Shown: positions 12,841-25,290, counted from the first letter of the stretch. The stretch: DNA of 64,000 bases from Antennarius striatus (GCF_040054535.1 NC_090791.1:16951827-17015826); one strand, 5' to 3'. The notes: generated from the sequence alone by a model not told the origin. A program made the numbers and translations.

Positions 12841-13514
12841 GGAAACATCAGAAAACAAACACAGGATGTGCATTTCACGACTTTGTCATCTGAATGCTTC
12901 TTTAAACTGTGTACCATTTTAATTACTCATTACTGAAGCAGCACATGAAAAGATAATAAAAAATCAAGCATATTACTGAATGTTTTGTGTCTGGTGTGAT
13001 TTATCCTCTCTGAGGAAACGTCATCAACGCGGACTGAGAAGATTTACGTGAATAAACTGAAACCTCCTCATAGATCTCTAAAATTAAAACAGTGTGCAGC
13101 ACAGTTCAGACACTAGATTAATTTTTGAGATGAATCCATTGATTAACAAACAAAGAACTTCTTCACCACATCTATTTTGGACCTTGTTTCTCAACTACAG
13201 AAAAATGTCTGATCACTGGTGAAACCTGTGGGGTTGATGACATACTGGATATTTTAAACATACTCCTTAATTTACTACGTCCTGTTTTCATAAAACTTTA
13301 GAGAGGATCTGGGTAATAATACAAAATATGTTGAAAAATACCCTCTTCTTTCAGGAAACAATAAAAATAAATAAATACTAAGAGTCATTGATGAAATCTG
13401 AGTGTGAAATCATTCCTGTTATACATGGTTACATTTTTAAAGGAACACAATAGAGTAATCGTAACATTTCACATTTATATTTATAAGTGTTCAGGTCATT
13501 TACCATTTACCAAC

Positions 13515-13760
13515 AACAGTGCGCCCTCGTTCTTTGCGGTTAATGCGTTCCAGGAACCAAACGCAACTGATGAAACCGCGATAGAGCGACAAACTGCCTA
13601 TCTTATTATTTATGGTAACCCTCCACATACTGATATTAAACCACCTTCTATCTGTATCACCTTTTCCCACACTCTTATCGACGGTTTAAAGCACTTTTGT
13701 CTCTCATGTAAATCCTAGACTCACGGAACCTCGTGCACTTCCGGATGCCGTCAGATTGCC
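13515..13760. mobile_element. MITE-like element ('GCGGTTAATGCGTTCCAGGA' family)
   Basis: The segment from 'gcgccctcgttctttgcggt' to 'cttccggatgccgtcag' recurs in opposite orientation at about 41190-41520. Partial copies lie at about 9950-9990, 24020-24065 and 39720-39770. It is absent at the corresponding place in the right duplication arm. Confidence 0.6.
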
Positions 13761-14404
13761 AAGAGTAACAATTCAACAATTCAAATATTAGATGTTTGTT
13801 CTTACCTAAAAACACCTTGACAAAGTTCTAAGCTTCTGGAAAGTAATCAAGGACATTACTGCAGTTACTAACTCTAAGAAGTTATCTAGCTAATTAAAAC
13901 TTATCATAACCATTTAAAATGGAAAACTATCTTTTCTTACACATCAGCTCTTCATGGTTTAGATCTTAAACAGCACTGAGCTGATCGTTAAATCTTTGAG
14001 AGATGAAAGTCTTTTGTGATGTGTCGACTTTACAGAATTCAGATTTTATTTCTCTTTAAGTAATTTTTTTTTTAAAATTCAATTGCAATAAATTGTGACA
14101 GGATTAACTGCAATGACTCCTACCTGACCTAAAGTAACTTAAGGGAAATATATATGAATTTAATTATGAAATATTAAAAATGTAAAGAATTCAGCAACAG
14201 GGAATCAAAAAGAGAACCAATGTCCACAACATTAAGGCATTACACTCATAAAATCTAATATTCAACCGTTCAGATCAGCTGGATCTGGTGTCTCATGATG
14301 TTTGTAGAGCCAGAGAGAGGAATTGAGTGATCAATTCAAAAGCAATAAGAGATATTGATTACATATTCATGCATGTTTATGTAATATAAATATAAACATA
14401 TCTG

Positions 14405-14705
14405 TTTATGTGCGGGCGGCACGGTGGCGCAGTGGGGAGCTGGAGCCTATCTCGGCGGCATAGGGCGTGAGGCGGGGGACACTCGGGGCACGACGCCAGT
14501 GCACCGCGGAGCCACACACAAAGACATACAACCATGCACGCACACACTCATACCTACGGGCAATTTGGAACAGCCAATCAACCTGAAGCACATGCTTTTG
14601 TAGGTGGGAGAAAGCCGGCGGACCCGGGTTCAAGGCCCGCTCTGTGCGGAGTTTGCATGCTCTCCCCGTGTCTGCGTGGGTTCTCTCCGGGATCTCCGGT
14701 ACCAA
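14405..14705 (+). mobile_element. SINE-like repeat with A/B-box-like motifs
   Basis: Begins GGGCGGCACGGTGGCGCAGT (A-box-like) and carries a rearranged middle. It has 'acccgggttcaaggcccgct' (B-box-like) and the family signature TCTGCGTGGGTTCTCTCCGG. Parts are scrambled relative to the copy at 36183-36535: the tail lies upstream in inverted orientation. This suggests two fused partial copies. Confidence 0.7.
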
Positions 14706-15098
14706 AATAAGAGCGTCGCATAATTATGCTTAACATCTATGATCAATATAATTTTGCCAGTGTATTTGAGTGTAGTCTACGTACAACATTTAGCTTGTTC
14801 AGCAGCGTCCTCATCTGGCTTCTGTGGACGGAGAAAGGTGTGTACGTAATGTGGTCATCCAGGTATTGACCAATCATGGAACCCCTGCATGTCCCTGTCT
14901 GACCCATAACTGGTGTCGGCGTCTTAGGCGAGGAACGTGAATGAATGAATAAATATATAAACTTTATGACTCGTGGGGTTTATACGAGTCATAAAAAATA
15001 TTCAACTGTCAAGCATCAACGCCTCTTCGACGTGGAGCTGTTCACAGGGACATGCCCCCCGCCCGGATAGACGTCTCCCTGATGATGAGCTCCAACAT

Positions 15099-15161
15099 GA
15101 TGATGAGCTCCAACACACCTGATCCTCATTCAAATGATCAGGTGTGTTGGAGCTCATCATC
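15099..15161. repeat. Perfect 26-bp inverted repeat (hairpin)
   Basis: Arms at 15099-15124 and 15136-15161 are exact reverse complements separated by 11 nt. A partial extra copy of the left arm motif (GATGATGAGCTCCAACA) lies just upstream at 15081. No poly-U tract or gene end suggests a terminator role. Confidence 0.8.
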
Positions 15162-16394
15162 GATCAGCTCATCATCATCGGTGTCAGGTGCTATCTGGGT
15201 AGGCAATATGTGCAATAAAATATAACTTGTTCCATTTTCGAATTTGACTGTGTGTCTACTTTGGCCCAAAAACACTCCCTTGAAGAGTTGCACAAGTGAC
15301 AAAAACTATATAATTATGTCAGAAGCCTATGGCAAGCTATTTGGAGCTCAAAATCAATTCGATGAGCATGTTTTTGGTTTTTATGTGCATTAAAATACAA
15401 CTTTTCTATTTCCGAATTTGACTGTGTCTATTTTGCCCCAATATGTCAATATAATAAGTTATAGGTAAATAAAAAATATCTCTTCATATAGCTGAAGTTG
15501 TGCTGAAGATAATCATACCAAGCATGGGTATGTTAAATCATCTTTAATATGGTATATAGAGACAAATATCAAAAGAACCAAAAAACAGCCAAAATATATC
15601 ATTTATATGATATATATGCATTTAAACTGTTATCAAAAACATGTTTTTCATACGATCTCCGCCTCTCCCTCCAGACACATTTCTACATTCTCAAACAAAT
15701 GTAATGCCAGATACTCTTGGCATCTCTTTCCTTTCTCTGTCACATGATTGCCGTATTCATCATACAAGTTCCCAACCCTTCATCAGCTGTACTCCACAAA
15801 GTCATTTCATTTCCCACTTCTGGTCTATATTTACATTTGCTGCCTGTTTGTGTTGGGAAAATGCTGATATGTACTGAGTAGTCTTCATTTAACAATTTTG
15901 TTTTTGTCACGTCTTCATTTGATCCTGGTTCTAGGCTGCCAGCAAACCTGTCTCTCTTGTGTTCCCTGTTTCCATAAATATCAAAGACTCTCATACAGAC
16001 AACAGCTGCCCCAAAAATGTAATGAAACCGACAGAATATGAGGGTGGGGTGGCTCCCAATCCCCCCACAACATCACCCAATAAAGGATTGATGAGACTAG
16101 AGAGATTACTGGTTATGAGCAGTAATACAGTAACACAGATTGATCTTGAACCTCAGGCTGTCATCCCCGAACATCTGTTGATGTGTGGCTGACCTGATGC
16201 TTTCATTCAGCGTGGTGTAAACACGGTGAGTTCTCAGTTCGAGTGTCACCATGATCCCATTACAGAAGGCAGAAGATTCATCAGTCGTCCTACATTGATG
16301 CCCTGTTCTTCTCTGCGAATCCTTCTCATCAATGGATTCGCAGTGACCTGTGACGACCTCCTCCCCCCGCCGTTACTCTTCACCCTACTTGGCT

Positions 16395-16560
16395 CCAATG
16401 TGGGCATTTGCTGGTGTGTGAAAGTACAAGATGTGAATGCTCTGGGGGTGGTCGGAGGGACTATCGGAGAGACGGTGCAGATAGACTGCAGTGTTTCTGT
16501 CGATCTACGCCAGGGCAGCTGAGATTACAACAGCTGCTCATTCGTCACCAAGTACGAATG
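16395..16560 (+). pseudogene. Possible degraded Ig-V-like exon
   Basis: The plus-strand frame reads DVNALGVVGGTIGETVQIDC then, after a stop, DYNSCSFVTKYE. The G-x-S/T-V-x-I-x-C start resembles CD300/pIgR-like V domains of fish, but a stop interrupts it and no Y-x-C end is visible. Recognition is weak. Confidence 0.2.
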
Positions 16561-16704
16561 AAGAGTGAATGGATAATGGAACCCTTGTCAGCACTTTCCA
16601 GAAAAGAGTCTAATCCATTATTATTGGTATTATACTCTTTTCTATCCATACAATTTCTTGTAGATGACACAACAGTAATCATCTCATCATTGCTGGCCTA
16701 CAGC

Positions 16705-16978
16705 TGACTGTGAGCGAGAGGTGGGGTACACCCTGGATGCTTTGCCAGTGCATTGCAGAGCCATGAGAAAGACAAACCACCAATCACATCTATGGTCAGT
16801 CAATTTGGAGTGATCAATTCACTTAAGCTGAATGTGTTTTGAAGGTGGAGGAAGTCGGAGAACCCACAGAGAACCGATCCAGACATTGGGAGAACATAAA
16901 AACTCTGCACAGAAAGGACTGGACCCTGGGGCCTTCACGCTGTGAGGTGGCAGCGCTACCCACTGCACCACCGTTTAC
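16705..16978 (-). mobile_element. SINE-like repeat, diverged
   Basis: Reverse orientation of the 36183-36535 family. 'gtggggtacaccctggatgc' near 16720, 'ggtggaggaagtcggagaac' near 16845 and 'cgctacccactgcaccaccg' near 16955 mark tail, middle and head. It lies in the part of block B that is missing from the right copy. Confidence 0.7.
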
Positions 16979-17277
16979 ACTGAGAAAGCCTTCTTTAACC
17001 AAGTGTCACGTCACTGGAAGTTTCATGACATTAATAAATACTTTCAGGATGTTGGTGGCTCATAACAGAAAATGCAGTCTCAGAGCTTCCTGACTGTGCT
17101 GTCAGTAGTATTTGTAACATTTAAAACCACATTAATGGTTTATTTTCTGAAATCTAATCTTTGTTTGTTGCTTATTTCTTATGAAGGAGCATGAAGGTAA
17201 AAATGGGAGGAAGGTATTAGGTGTCAGCTCATCTCCAAAGCACAAGGGCGCCCTTGAGCATTGGATGCCCACAATAG

Positions 17278-17429
<152 letters not shown>

Positions 17430-17439
17430 AGGGCCTGTA

Positions 17440-18000
17440 CACATTTCTTCTTCTCCTTTCGCCTTTTCTCTTCAGGGGTCGCCACAGCGAATCAGTTGCC
17501 TCCAGTGGATAGACAGGCAGTGTGTTAGAGTGGAAGAGGTTTGAGCTGTTTTATTATATCTCACAACTGATACCTTAATACCAATGTTATAAAACACCAG
17601 GTTGGTGAAGGTTCTGACAGTATAGAGTGGGCCACCAGAGGAAAAAAGTGCAGAAGGAAGATAGAGGGAATGAGATTGTGATGACTGAAAAGAGACTCAT
17701 TACATTCTGACGGGACCCAACGGTTCTCAACAATTGGACTCGACAGAAGCTGGTAAGCCTTGACCCAGCTCTGGGCATTGGTTTCCATGTGTGATGGAAA
17801 TAAATGCCCAGAGAGGCTACAAGAACCCAGCAGGGCCAGGCTATGAGAGCACCCCCAGGAGCATCCAGAAGTCATCACCCCAAGAGCCACCGGGAGTGCC
17901 AAGAACCACATAGACCCAGAGACCAAGAGGAGGCAGCGGCTGCCACCGCCAGGGTGCCCAGGACAAGCCCAGGGGTCAAGGGGTAAGGCAGATCCACTTA
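17440..18000. repeat. Interspersed repeat sequence, unclassified
   Basis: The 'cttttctcttcaggggtcgc' to 'agttgcctccagtgg' stretch (17463-17510) recurs inverted at 30795-30835. The purine/proline-codon-rich stretch 17800-17980 (GCCACCGGGAGTGCCAAGAA) also looks like repeat sequence rather than an exon. Family not named. Confidence 0.45.
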
Positions 18001-18298
18001 TTCATCTTCTTCTAAAGATGCAGAAGAAGCCAAGCGAAAACCATCAAAAATCCAAACGTCTGTACCACAATGGATGCAATTGTTTTCCTGGGTTAGGCAC
18101 GACTAAATGTCGTCACCCAAGACAAAATAATGAGGGTGCTGCTTACAAAACATTTGTGTGGAAAAGGCTCTTTCAGCTTGGTGCCGTATCCACAGGAGCA
18201 TAAATGAATTAAAGGCAAAGAAAACTATTGGGTGAAAACCAAAAGTGATAAAAACAGTACCACATCTTTCTTTATTTCTTACACTGTTTTTTTTTTCC

Positions 18299-18625
18299 AG
18301 AATTACTACGGTTACGGTAAGATTTCAATTACTGTCTTCACAGAAGAATACTGTCTTTCATGTTTGTATCTGATTCATTAAAACTGTCCAGAATTAGTCT
18401 TCAAGGCCAGAGCCCATGGGAAGCTTCCTACTGTCCTTTTTCCACTGTACGTATCTGATAAAATATTGTTTCTGTCATAGGAAGTGATTTGTTTTGCATA
18501 CCTTTCTCCTTGTATTAAAATGATCACTCACTGAATTATGATTCGGTGACACATACAACCCAGATACAGGTTGACTTGTATCTCTCACCCATTTTATGCT
18601 GCAGCAAAGTGAAATAAAATCTTCA
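18299..18625 (+). other. Possible terminal exons of an unrecognised small gene
   Basis: A pyrimidine tract and ccAG precede a 16-nt segment (18301-18316, NYYGY in one frame) followed by GTAAGA. A second AG-bounded segment (about 18392-18447) is followed by GTACGT. An AATAAA lies near 18613. This looks like the 3' end of a small gene, but I find no start, signal peptide or known domain. It may be chance. Confidence 0.2.
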
Positions 18626-18984
18626 AAGACCGTTCCTCGTGATTGCCTTCATTACAGAAATTTCCACGACACCACCAGGCTTCGAAAGGGTCCTATAAGG
18701 AAAATCACATTTTTTCAGGTCTCTTTTGATTCACGATATTGATTGGTTGACATGCCCAAGGGTATGGCCATCCCTGAGGGGGAGTTCATTCAGGCTATGG
18801 TAGAATTGTGCGGTAATGTCCTAGCTCAGAGCTACACAACGGTCATAAACAAATGGCCTCAGCCTTTATTTACAGCCTAATGGATATTCACTGTCACCAG
18901 TTAAGGGGTTACGTTCAACTGACATAAAGCATGCATGTGAAAAAATCCAGGCAGAAATTAAGACGTGAAATTATCACTCATTCC

Positions 18985-19395
18985 CAGCAGTGTTTTTCAA
19001 CCACTGTGCCGCGGGACAAGAGTGCGCCGTGAGATATTGTCAGGTGTGCCTTGGGAAATTATCTAATTTGTGTGCCTGTGCGGTCTAGTGCATGGCAGCG
19101 TAATCATGAAGTACTCTTCCATACCAGTAAGCGGCAGCAGCAGCAGGTAGCTAATTTCCATGTGGTTGGAGACGAGCGAATTAGTGATGCATGGATGCAG
19201 CGACAGGTGGATAGCAGGACGACGGTGAAAGTGATGAATACGTTTTTGAGGAGGAAAAATGTTGACTCTGAACTGGACCCTGGACAAAATCAAGATCCAG
19301 ATGAAGGCCCCAGTGTGAGCGGAGGTCAAAAGAAAGCAAAGACATCCAGCAAAGTTTCTGTCGCAAAAGCTATCTTTCATTTGGATTGACCATAT
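18985..19395 (+). mobile_element. hAT-type transposon fragment (ZBED/SCAND3-like N-terminus)
   Basis: Starts with a hAT-like end, CAGTGTTTTTCAACCACTG. The frame at 19220-19389 reads MNTFLRRKNVDSELDPGQ then GGQKKAKTSSKV, resembling the N-terminus of fish hAT-derived ZBED5/SCAND3-like proteins. It stops where the BED finger would follow. Internal deletion; no catalytic part remains. Confidence 0.6.
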
Positions 19396-19770
19396 TGGCC
19401 CGAATATAAGACGACCCTGATCGTAAGACGACCCCCTCTTTTTCAGGAGTCAGGTTTGAAAAAAGGCTTTTTGAACACCAAATTTAATTTTTATCCAGAA
19501 AATAATTACAGTACAATTACAATTACAATATAATTACTGAAACAAATGATTAGAACAAGATATTCGTGAGAAAAAGCATGTTATTTTGCCTCATTCAAAT
19601 CAAGCAAAAACTGTTTATCACATCTTAATATCTGAACATTTAAATATGTAAACTAAAGTGCAATCACATTTGTAAATGAATGGTGAGTGGCACTCTGTGC
19701 ATCCCGGTACCAAATGACCCACGGAACGGTACCGGGCAGTGGCCCGGGGGTTGAGGACCACTGCTTTAAA
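19396..19770. mobile_element. Fragments of two further DNA-element families
   Basis: 19400-19440 carries an 'aatataagacgacc' motif followed by an AT-rich interior. 19690-19764 carries a terminal motif ending GTTGAGGACCACTG, typical of hAT ends. No coding sequence. Confidence 0.45.
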
Positions 19771-21053
19771 GGAAGGAGTCAATGTTGTGGACGTTGGTTC
19801 TCTGTTAGATTCTCTGTTGCTGAATTATTTAAATTTTTGATAGTTCAAAATTAAAGGTCATATATATTTCACTGCAGTTACTTTAAGTCAGGTAGGAGTT
19901 GAAGAAGAGCTGATGTGAAAGAAAATGTATTATGCCATTTTTAATGACTTTGGTAAGTTTTAATTAGTTAATTAATTAGTTTTAATTAGTTGGATAATTT
20001 CTTAGAATTAGTAACTGCAGTAATATCCTTGATTAATTTCCAGAAGCTTAGAACTTTGTCGAGGTGTTTTTAGGTAAGAACAAACATCTCATTTTTGAAT
20101 TGTTGAATTGTTACTCTCAGTAGTGGGATTGACCAATCCTTGTAACCTACTGTCCAGTTTACTAAGTATTTTCCAAGTCATTCACCAAGTGCACTGATCA
20201 TAGAGGAGAGCTGGCTCAGAGACAGTTCATGAATGAGAAAATACCCAGTGAGGGCAGTTCTGTGGGTGAAGATACCTTGTTGATGCCAGAAGTCAGAGGA
20301 GAATAGCCAAAATGGTTCAATCACACAATCAATCACTTGAAAGATTACGGCATTCTGAAGACTGAATGTGAGGATACGGTAGAAGTTGGAAAATGACCTG
20401 AACAAATACAATTATAAGCATGTGAAATGTTACGATTACTCTATTGTGTTCCTTTAAAAATGTAACCATGTATAACAGGAATGATTTCACACTCAGATAT
20501 CATCAATGACTCTTAGTATTTATTTATTTTTATTGTTTCCTGAAAGAAGAGGGTATTTTTCAACATATTTTGTATTATTACCCAGATCCTCTCTAAAGTT
20601 TTATGAAAACAGGATGTAGTAAATTAAGGAGTATGTTTAAAATATCCAGTATGTCATCAACCCCACAGGTTTTACCAGTGATCAGACATTTTTCTGTAGT
20701 TGAGAAACAAGGTCCAAAATAGATGTGGTGAAGAAGTTCTTTGATTGTTAATCAATGGATTCATCTCAATAATTGATCTAGTGTCTGAACTGTGCTGCAC
20801 ACTGTTTTAATTTTAGAGATCTATGAGGAGGTTTCAGTTTATTCACGTAAATCTTCTCAGTCCGCGTTGATGACGTTTCCTCAGAGAGGATAAATCACAC
20901 CAGACACAAAACATTCAGTAATATGCTTGATTTTTTATTATCTTTTCATGTGCTGCTTCAGTAATGATTAATTAAAATGGTACACAGTTTAAAGAAGCAT
21001 TCAGATGACAAAGTCGTGAAATGCACATCCTGTGTTTGTTTTCTGATGTTTCC

Positions 21054-21620
21054 TCAGCAAAAGCCCGGGTGAATCAGGTGTACAGGACGGGTGTGACTAA
21101 AGAAAGAGAGAACGGGATAGAGAAAAAAAAAGTAGATAAACCAGTCTGAAAGCTTAGTTAAAACTAATTGTTGTTGTTTTTTTGTTAACATTGTAATTGA
21201 GAGGTTTTTCGCACCTAAAGAAGTTCAGCACACAGTCATTCAAGTAGGTCTGTCTATCGCTTCCACACACAGGAGCAAAGTGGCCTGGACATCCAGGCTG
21301 CAGACACACATTTTGATAAATTAGATAACAGTGCATGTGATTACAACATTATTGTGTAAATCGTGTTACAAATATTTGAATTTTTGTGCTCTTAGTCACC
21401 AATAACTATACAATATTAATATCAAGTGAAACAAACTGTAAACTATGATTTTACCACTGGTTCCATCGGATGCTGTCCAGCTGTTAAATAACATGACACA
21501 CAATTAATTTTCCTATTGAAATGATTACAGCTCACACATCCAACATATTCCAAAAGTGGTATACTTACAGGCCATGGAGACCATAATGAGGACCAAGAGC
21601 AGAGTGTATTTCACTGACAT
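21054..21620 (-). CDS. Small secreted Kazal-type protein, right copy (4 coding exons)
   Basis: Coding exons 21620-21569, 21480-21455, 21297-21215 and 21096-21054 (minus strand) give 67 aa. Exon lengths are the same as in the left copy (52, 26, 83, 43 nt). The signal peptide and N-terminus are identical. Three residues differ: HL-D becomes HF-A at P2' and P3' of the presumed reactive loop, and IHVGFC becomes IHPGFC. Cysteines C1 and C5 are missing here too. All splice sites are intact, a TATA-like box lies at 21985-21992 and a non-coding first exon probably ends at 21917. It looks expressible. Confidence 0.85.
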
Positions 21621-21984
21621 TGTGTTCAGCTGCAAAGACACAAGATTAAAATCTGCAGAGAGTAAGGAATACACTTCATTTGTTCACAAATCCCTAAAAA
21701 CACAAATGCTAAAATAAATGTACGTAAGTTTACTGCATTGTTTGTGGAGCAAGAACCTGATTAAATTCTGTTGAGTTGTTTTGAGAGAGAGACAGAGACA
21801 GAAGGAGACAGAGAGGGACAGACAGAGCAAAGGACAAAAACAGTTGAAGGTTTGTTTGACTTCAACCCATGAACAACATTGTTCCCCCAAATCCTGAGAG
21901 GATAGATGAGTCTTACCTTTGTAGTGATGGTTCAGCAAACAGCAACTAGGATGAAGTGGTAGAGAGTCAGTGTAACCAGGCTGC

Positions 21985-21992
21985 TTAAATAA
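21985..21992 (-). promoter_or_regulatory. TATA-like box of the right Kazal gene
   Basis: TTATTTAA on the minus strand, 68 bases upstream of the donor that ends the non-coding exon. It mirrors 11892-11899. Confidence 0.5.
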
Positions 21993-23336
21993 CCAGGCAG
22001 GACGGGTGGGGGGGGTGAAAGCAGGTGGGAGTGGGTGGAGTAGGGCGGATGAAGGGGTTGGGACAGGTTCGTTGAAGGTAACAATGAAGTGATGGAGAAT
22101 CTGTCATGGAATTTGTTTGAGGACGTAGAAACTTGTCCGGAGGGAGAGGCGGAGAGATCGACGGTTGAAAACATTTTTATGATACCAGTGGATAAATATT
22201 CAATTATTTTACCTGTGGGAAAAAAGAGCCGTGTGAAAAAGGTGATGTTGATGCCAACGGCTTCTCCCTTTGGACTGTTCCCAATACATCCAGGTCATCG
22301 AACCTATTTCTGTTTCATGTCATATGATCAGCTACTGACTTTTATCCCTCCATCACATCAGACCTCTTTCCATTAACAAAGAGCAGGTTTGTCTTTTTGG
22401 TCTTTGCTGATTTAGGTTCAAAGGTTAGATCAAAGTTCATAGGTAAAGACACAAATCCGCTCAGTCTCCTTCAGACATCTCCAGAGTGCTGAGAGTTGGT
22501 GTATCTCCCTCAGAGGCGTTCAAAACTATATATTATTGAAATATTTCTTAAGTGTTCCACTCATATCCATACTCCAATAACATCCATACTCTGGATGCTG
22601 ATCGCTCCCTTATTGAAGGGTGATATATGAATAAATTCAATTACTGAACTGTCCAGATTTTCACCAAAGTAAAAGCAGACATGTTATTCTTGCAGCAGTT
22701 AAAGCACAGCCTGACTCTTCAGGGGAGCAGGGACAACAGAGTAAAGCATGAACTGGATGGAGGATTTCTTATGACTTTTGTCTCATGGCTGCAGCCATTA
22801 ACAAATCAACACACCTCGGCTCCTCCAGCTCCCATGATGCCCTGTGTCACCTGCACTCAATATTGACTAGCGAGAACCCGTGGAAATTCCACGATAAAAT
22901 AATAATATCAGACTTCGTTTGTTTTCTTATTTGTTCTTCGCCGTCACAAGAAAACAAACTCTGTGTCCGACAAAGCCGTAAGGGCTCCGTGTGTGTGGGA
23001 CGGACGAACGAGAAGCATCGTATTTATCATCCAAGCTCAAAGTTGTGACTGCATGATACGGAAAATGAGCATGAGCTCGTGGAACAATGTTTAAAAACTC
23101 TGTAAGCATGAATTTGTCATGGTTCGGTGTGGGTGCTCTGTTGCTCTGCTGTGCTGGGGTGTTGCAGGAGGAGAGGCCGAACACGTGGGCGGAGCCTCAT
23201 CTCCACACCTGTGGTTCCTCTCAACGCCTGGACTTGATCAGGCTGATCAGCTGGAGGTTTTTTAAGCCGGGTTTTGTACTCATACCCTTATGTCTAGTTT
23301 TGGAATTCTTGAGTCTTCCTGTGTTTCCTGGGTTTT

Positions 23337-23344
23337 GTGTGTGC

Positions 23345-23440
<96 letters not shown>
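23337..23440. repeat. (TG)n microsatellite
   Basis: Inverted partner of the CA tract at 10574-10653, expanded relative to it. Confidence 0.95.
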
Positions 23441-23441
<1 letters not shown>

Positions 23442-24723
23442 TGTTGCACATGTACTTGATGCATTTGATGGAAGTATATTGTGCTTTTCTGTCCATCTTG
23501 GGTCCACACACTTAACAGCTGCTTTTTGCTGCTAGTAGCCACAGCTTCAGGCGCTGTGGGTTGTGTGTGTGGGTTGCAAGCATTCTCCTCTTGAATCCTC
23601 GTTATGATGGCGGCAGACGGGGAAGGAAGGAGTTAGGGAAGGAAGGACGGATGGACTCAATCCCAAGAGGCACATGTGTCAAGCTGAAGGCCGCGGGCCA
23701 AATGTGGTTTGTATGCCACACCATTTTATGAGAGAGAATAAAAGGTCAGAGTGTCTAAAAAGGTTCAATAGTGTGCTTTGATCGAAAAACTACATTTCCC
23801 ACAATGCAGTAATTAAGCCCATTTAATCTATGAGGAAAATGTTTTGAACACAGTTAATGTCCTAACTTGTTTGTTATTTACTCGGATAGTTTAATCCTTG
23901 AATGATGGAGTTACGTGGGTTTCATAGTCTGACAACTCAAAAGGATTTAAGTTATAACCGATCAAGTGTAATGTTTGTAACTTGAATAAGTGATAAATTT
24001 GCGTTATTACCATTAAAAAGTACAGTAATCCCTTGTTTCTCGCGGTTAATGCGTTCCAGGACCACCTGGGAAAATAAATTCAGCGATAGTTACAAACTAT
24101 TTTACTATTCAAGGTAATTTAAACATTTATGAGCCCTCCCCATACTAAAATAAACCACCTTATATCTGTGTTACCTTTTTCCTTAGTGAAATTGGGTTTT
24201 ACACCCATGTCATTAGGAAGCAATCCAAAGGGATAAACTTTTGGCATCAACATCACCTTTTTTACACAAACTTTTTTCCCACAGGTAAAATAATTTCATA
24301 TTAGCGCTTCAGGTCTGGGTTTGACAGAGACAAAGAGTTGTGACATTTATGTGTTTCTTCTCATTAACTGTTTTACATGTTCTCAATTAGAAATTGATGA
24401 TTTAGAAGGTCGACATGTTCTCAGGATAAGAAGCAGGAAATTCACACGTTTGTCATCCATCCACCCAGTTAGTTTCTTGAAGATGAGAAGATTGAAATCA
24501 TCTGATCTTCAGCTGTTATTCCACTTTGTTGGTCATGGGTGTTGCTGCAGTCTATCCCAGCTGGCTGTGGGAGAGAGGTGGGGTACACTCCAGATGCATC
24601 ACCACCACATCACGGACATTTATGATAATAAAATAAAAATTATTTAATTCTTTAATATGAACATGTGATGCATAGTTTTTTTTCTCAGTTAATCAAACTG
24701 ATGTGACTATAATGTTTAAGAGC

Positions 24724-25290
24724 TGCATTTAAACTGTTATCAAAAACATGTTTTTCATACGATCTCCGACTCTCCCTCCAGACACATTTCTACATTCTCA
24801 AACAAATGTAATGCCAGATACTCTTGGCATCTCTTTCCTTTCTCTGTCACATGATTGCCGTATTCGTCATACCAGTTCCCAACCCTTCATCAGCTGTACT
24901 CCCCAAAGTCATTTCATTTCCCACTTCTGGCCTATATTTACATTTGCTGCCTGTTTGTGTTGGGAAAATGCTGATATGTACTGAGTAGTCTTCATTTAAC
25001 AATTTTGTTTTTGTCACGTCTTCATTTGATCCTGGTTCTAGGCTGCCAGCAAACCTGTCTCTCTTGTGTTCCCTGTTTCCACACTGAGAAAGCCTTCTTT
25101 AAGGGAGTGTGTTTCTCATGTCACCGGAAGCCTGGCTGACAGTTTATGACATTAACAAGTACTTTAAGGATATTAGTGGCTCACAGCAGAAAAAGCTGTC
25201 CCACAGCTTCCTGACTGTGCTGATATATTTCTGATATATAATTTTTGTTTGTTGTTTGAAGGTAAAAGTCGGAGGAAGGTATAAAATCTT
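24724..25290 (+). repeat. Block B', direct repeat of 15617-17225 (deleted form)
   Basis: Starts only a few bases beyond the outer edge of the right inverted arm. It is the same sequence and orientation as block B but lacks about 1 kb (15972-16976), with the junction at about 25080 ('cctgtttcc' to 'acactgagaaagcc'). Confidence 0.8.

Larger units (their letters stand above)
9294..14240 (+). repeat. Left arm of a large inverted duplication
   Basis: This segment recurs in reverse-complement form at about 19780-24720. Landmark pairs: outer edge CTTAAAC at 9294-9300 against 24714-24720; 9368-9694 against 24321-24647; the CA tract at 10574-10653 against the TG tract at 23337-23440; 11505-11792 against 22089-22376; the Kazal gene 12270-12840 against 21054-21620; 13780-14230 against about 19790-20110. 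Identity looks high (coding exons differ at 4 sites in 204). It is interrupted by private insertions, such as a MITE near 13515-13760 that is absent from the right arm. Confidence 0.9.
15617..17225 (+). repeat. Block B: direct repeat shared with 24724-25290
   Basis: 15617-15971 matches 24724-25080 nearly base for base in the same orientation. After a segment missing from the right copy (about 15972-16976), the match resumes at 16977-17225 against 25081-25290. The stretch at 15650-15720 also resembles, at lower identity, the sequence upstream of the Kazal genes (11722-11790): both carry a 'cgcctctccctcc' core and 'ctcaaacaaat'. It may therefore be an old copy of that promoter region. No coding exons survive. 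Confidence 0.7.
19780..24720 (-). repeat. Right arm of the large inverted duplication
   Basis: Reverse-complement partner of about 9294-14240 (landmarks under the left arm). Private features include the segment at about 20115-20440, which replaces the left-arm MITE, and a longer TG tract. The arms are separated by about 5.5 kb (14240-19780) of repeat-rich sequence. Confidence 0.9.
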
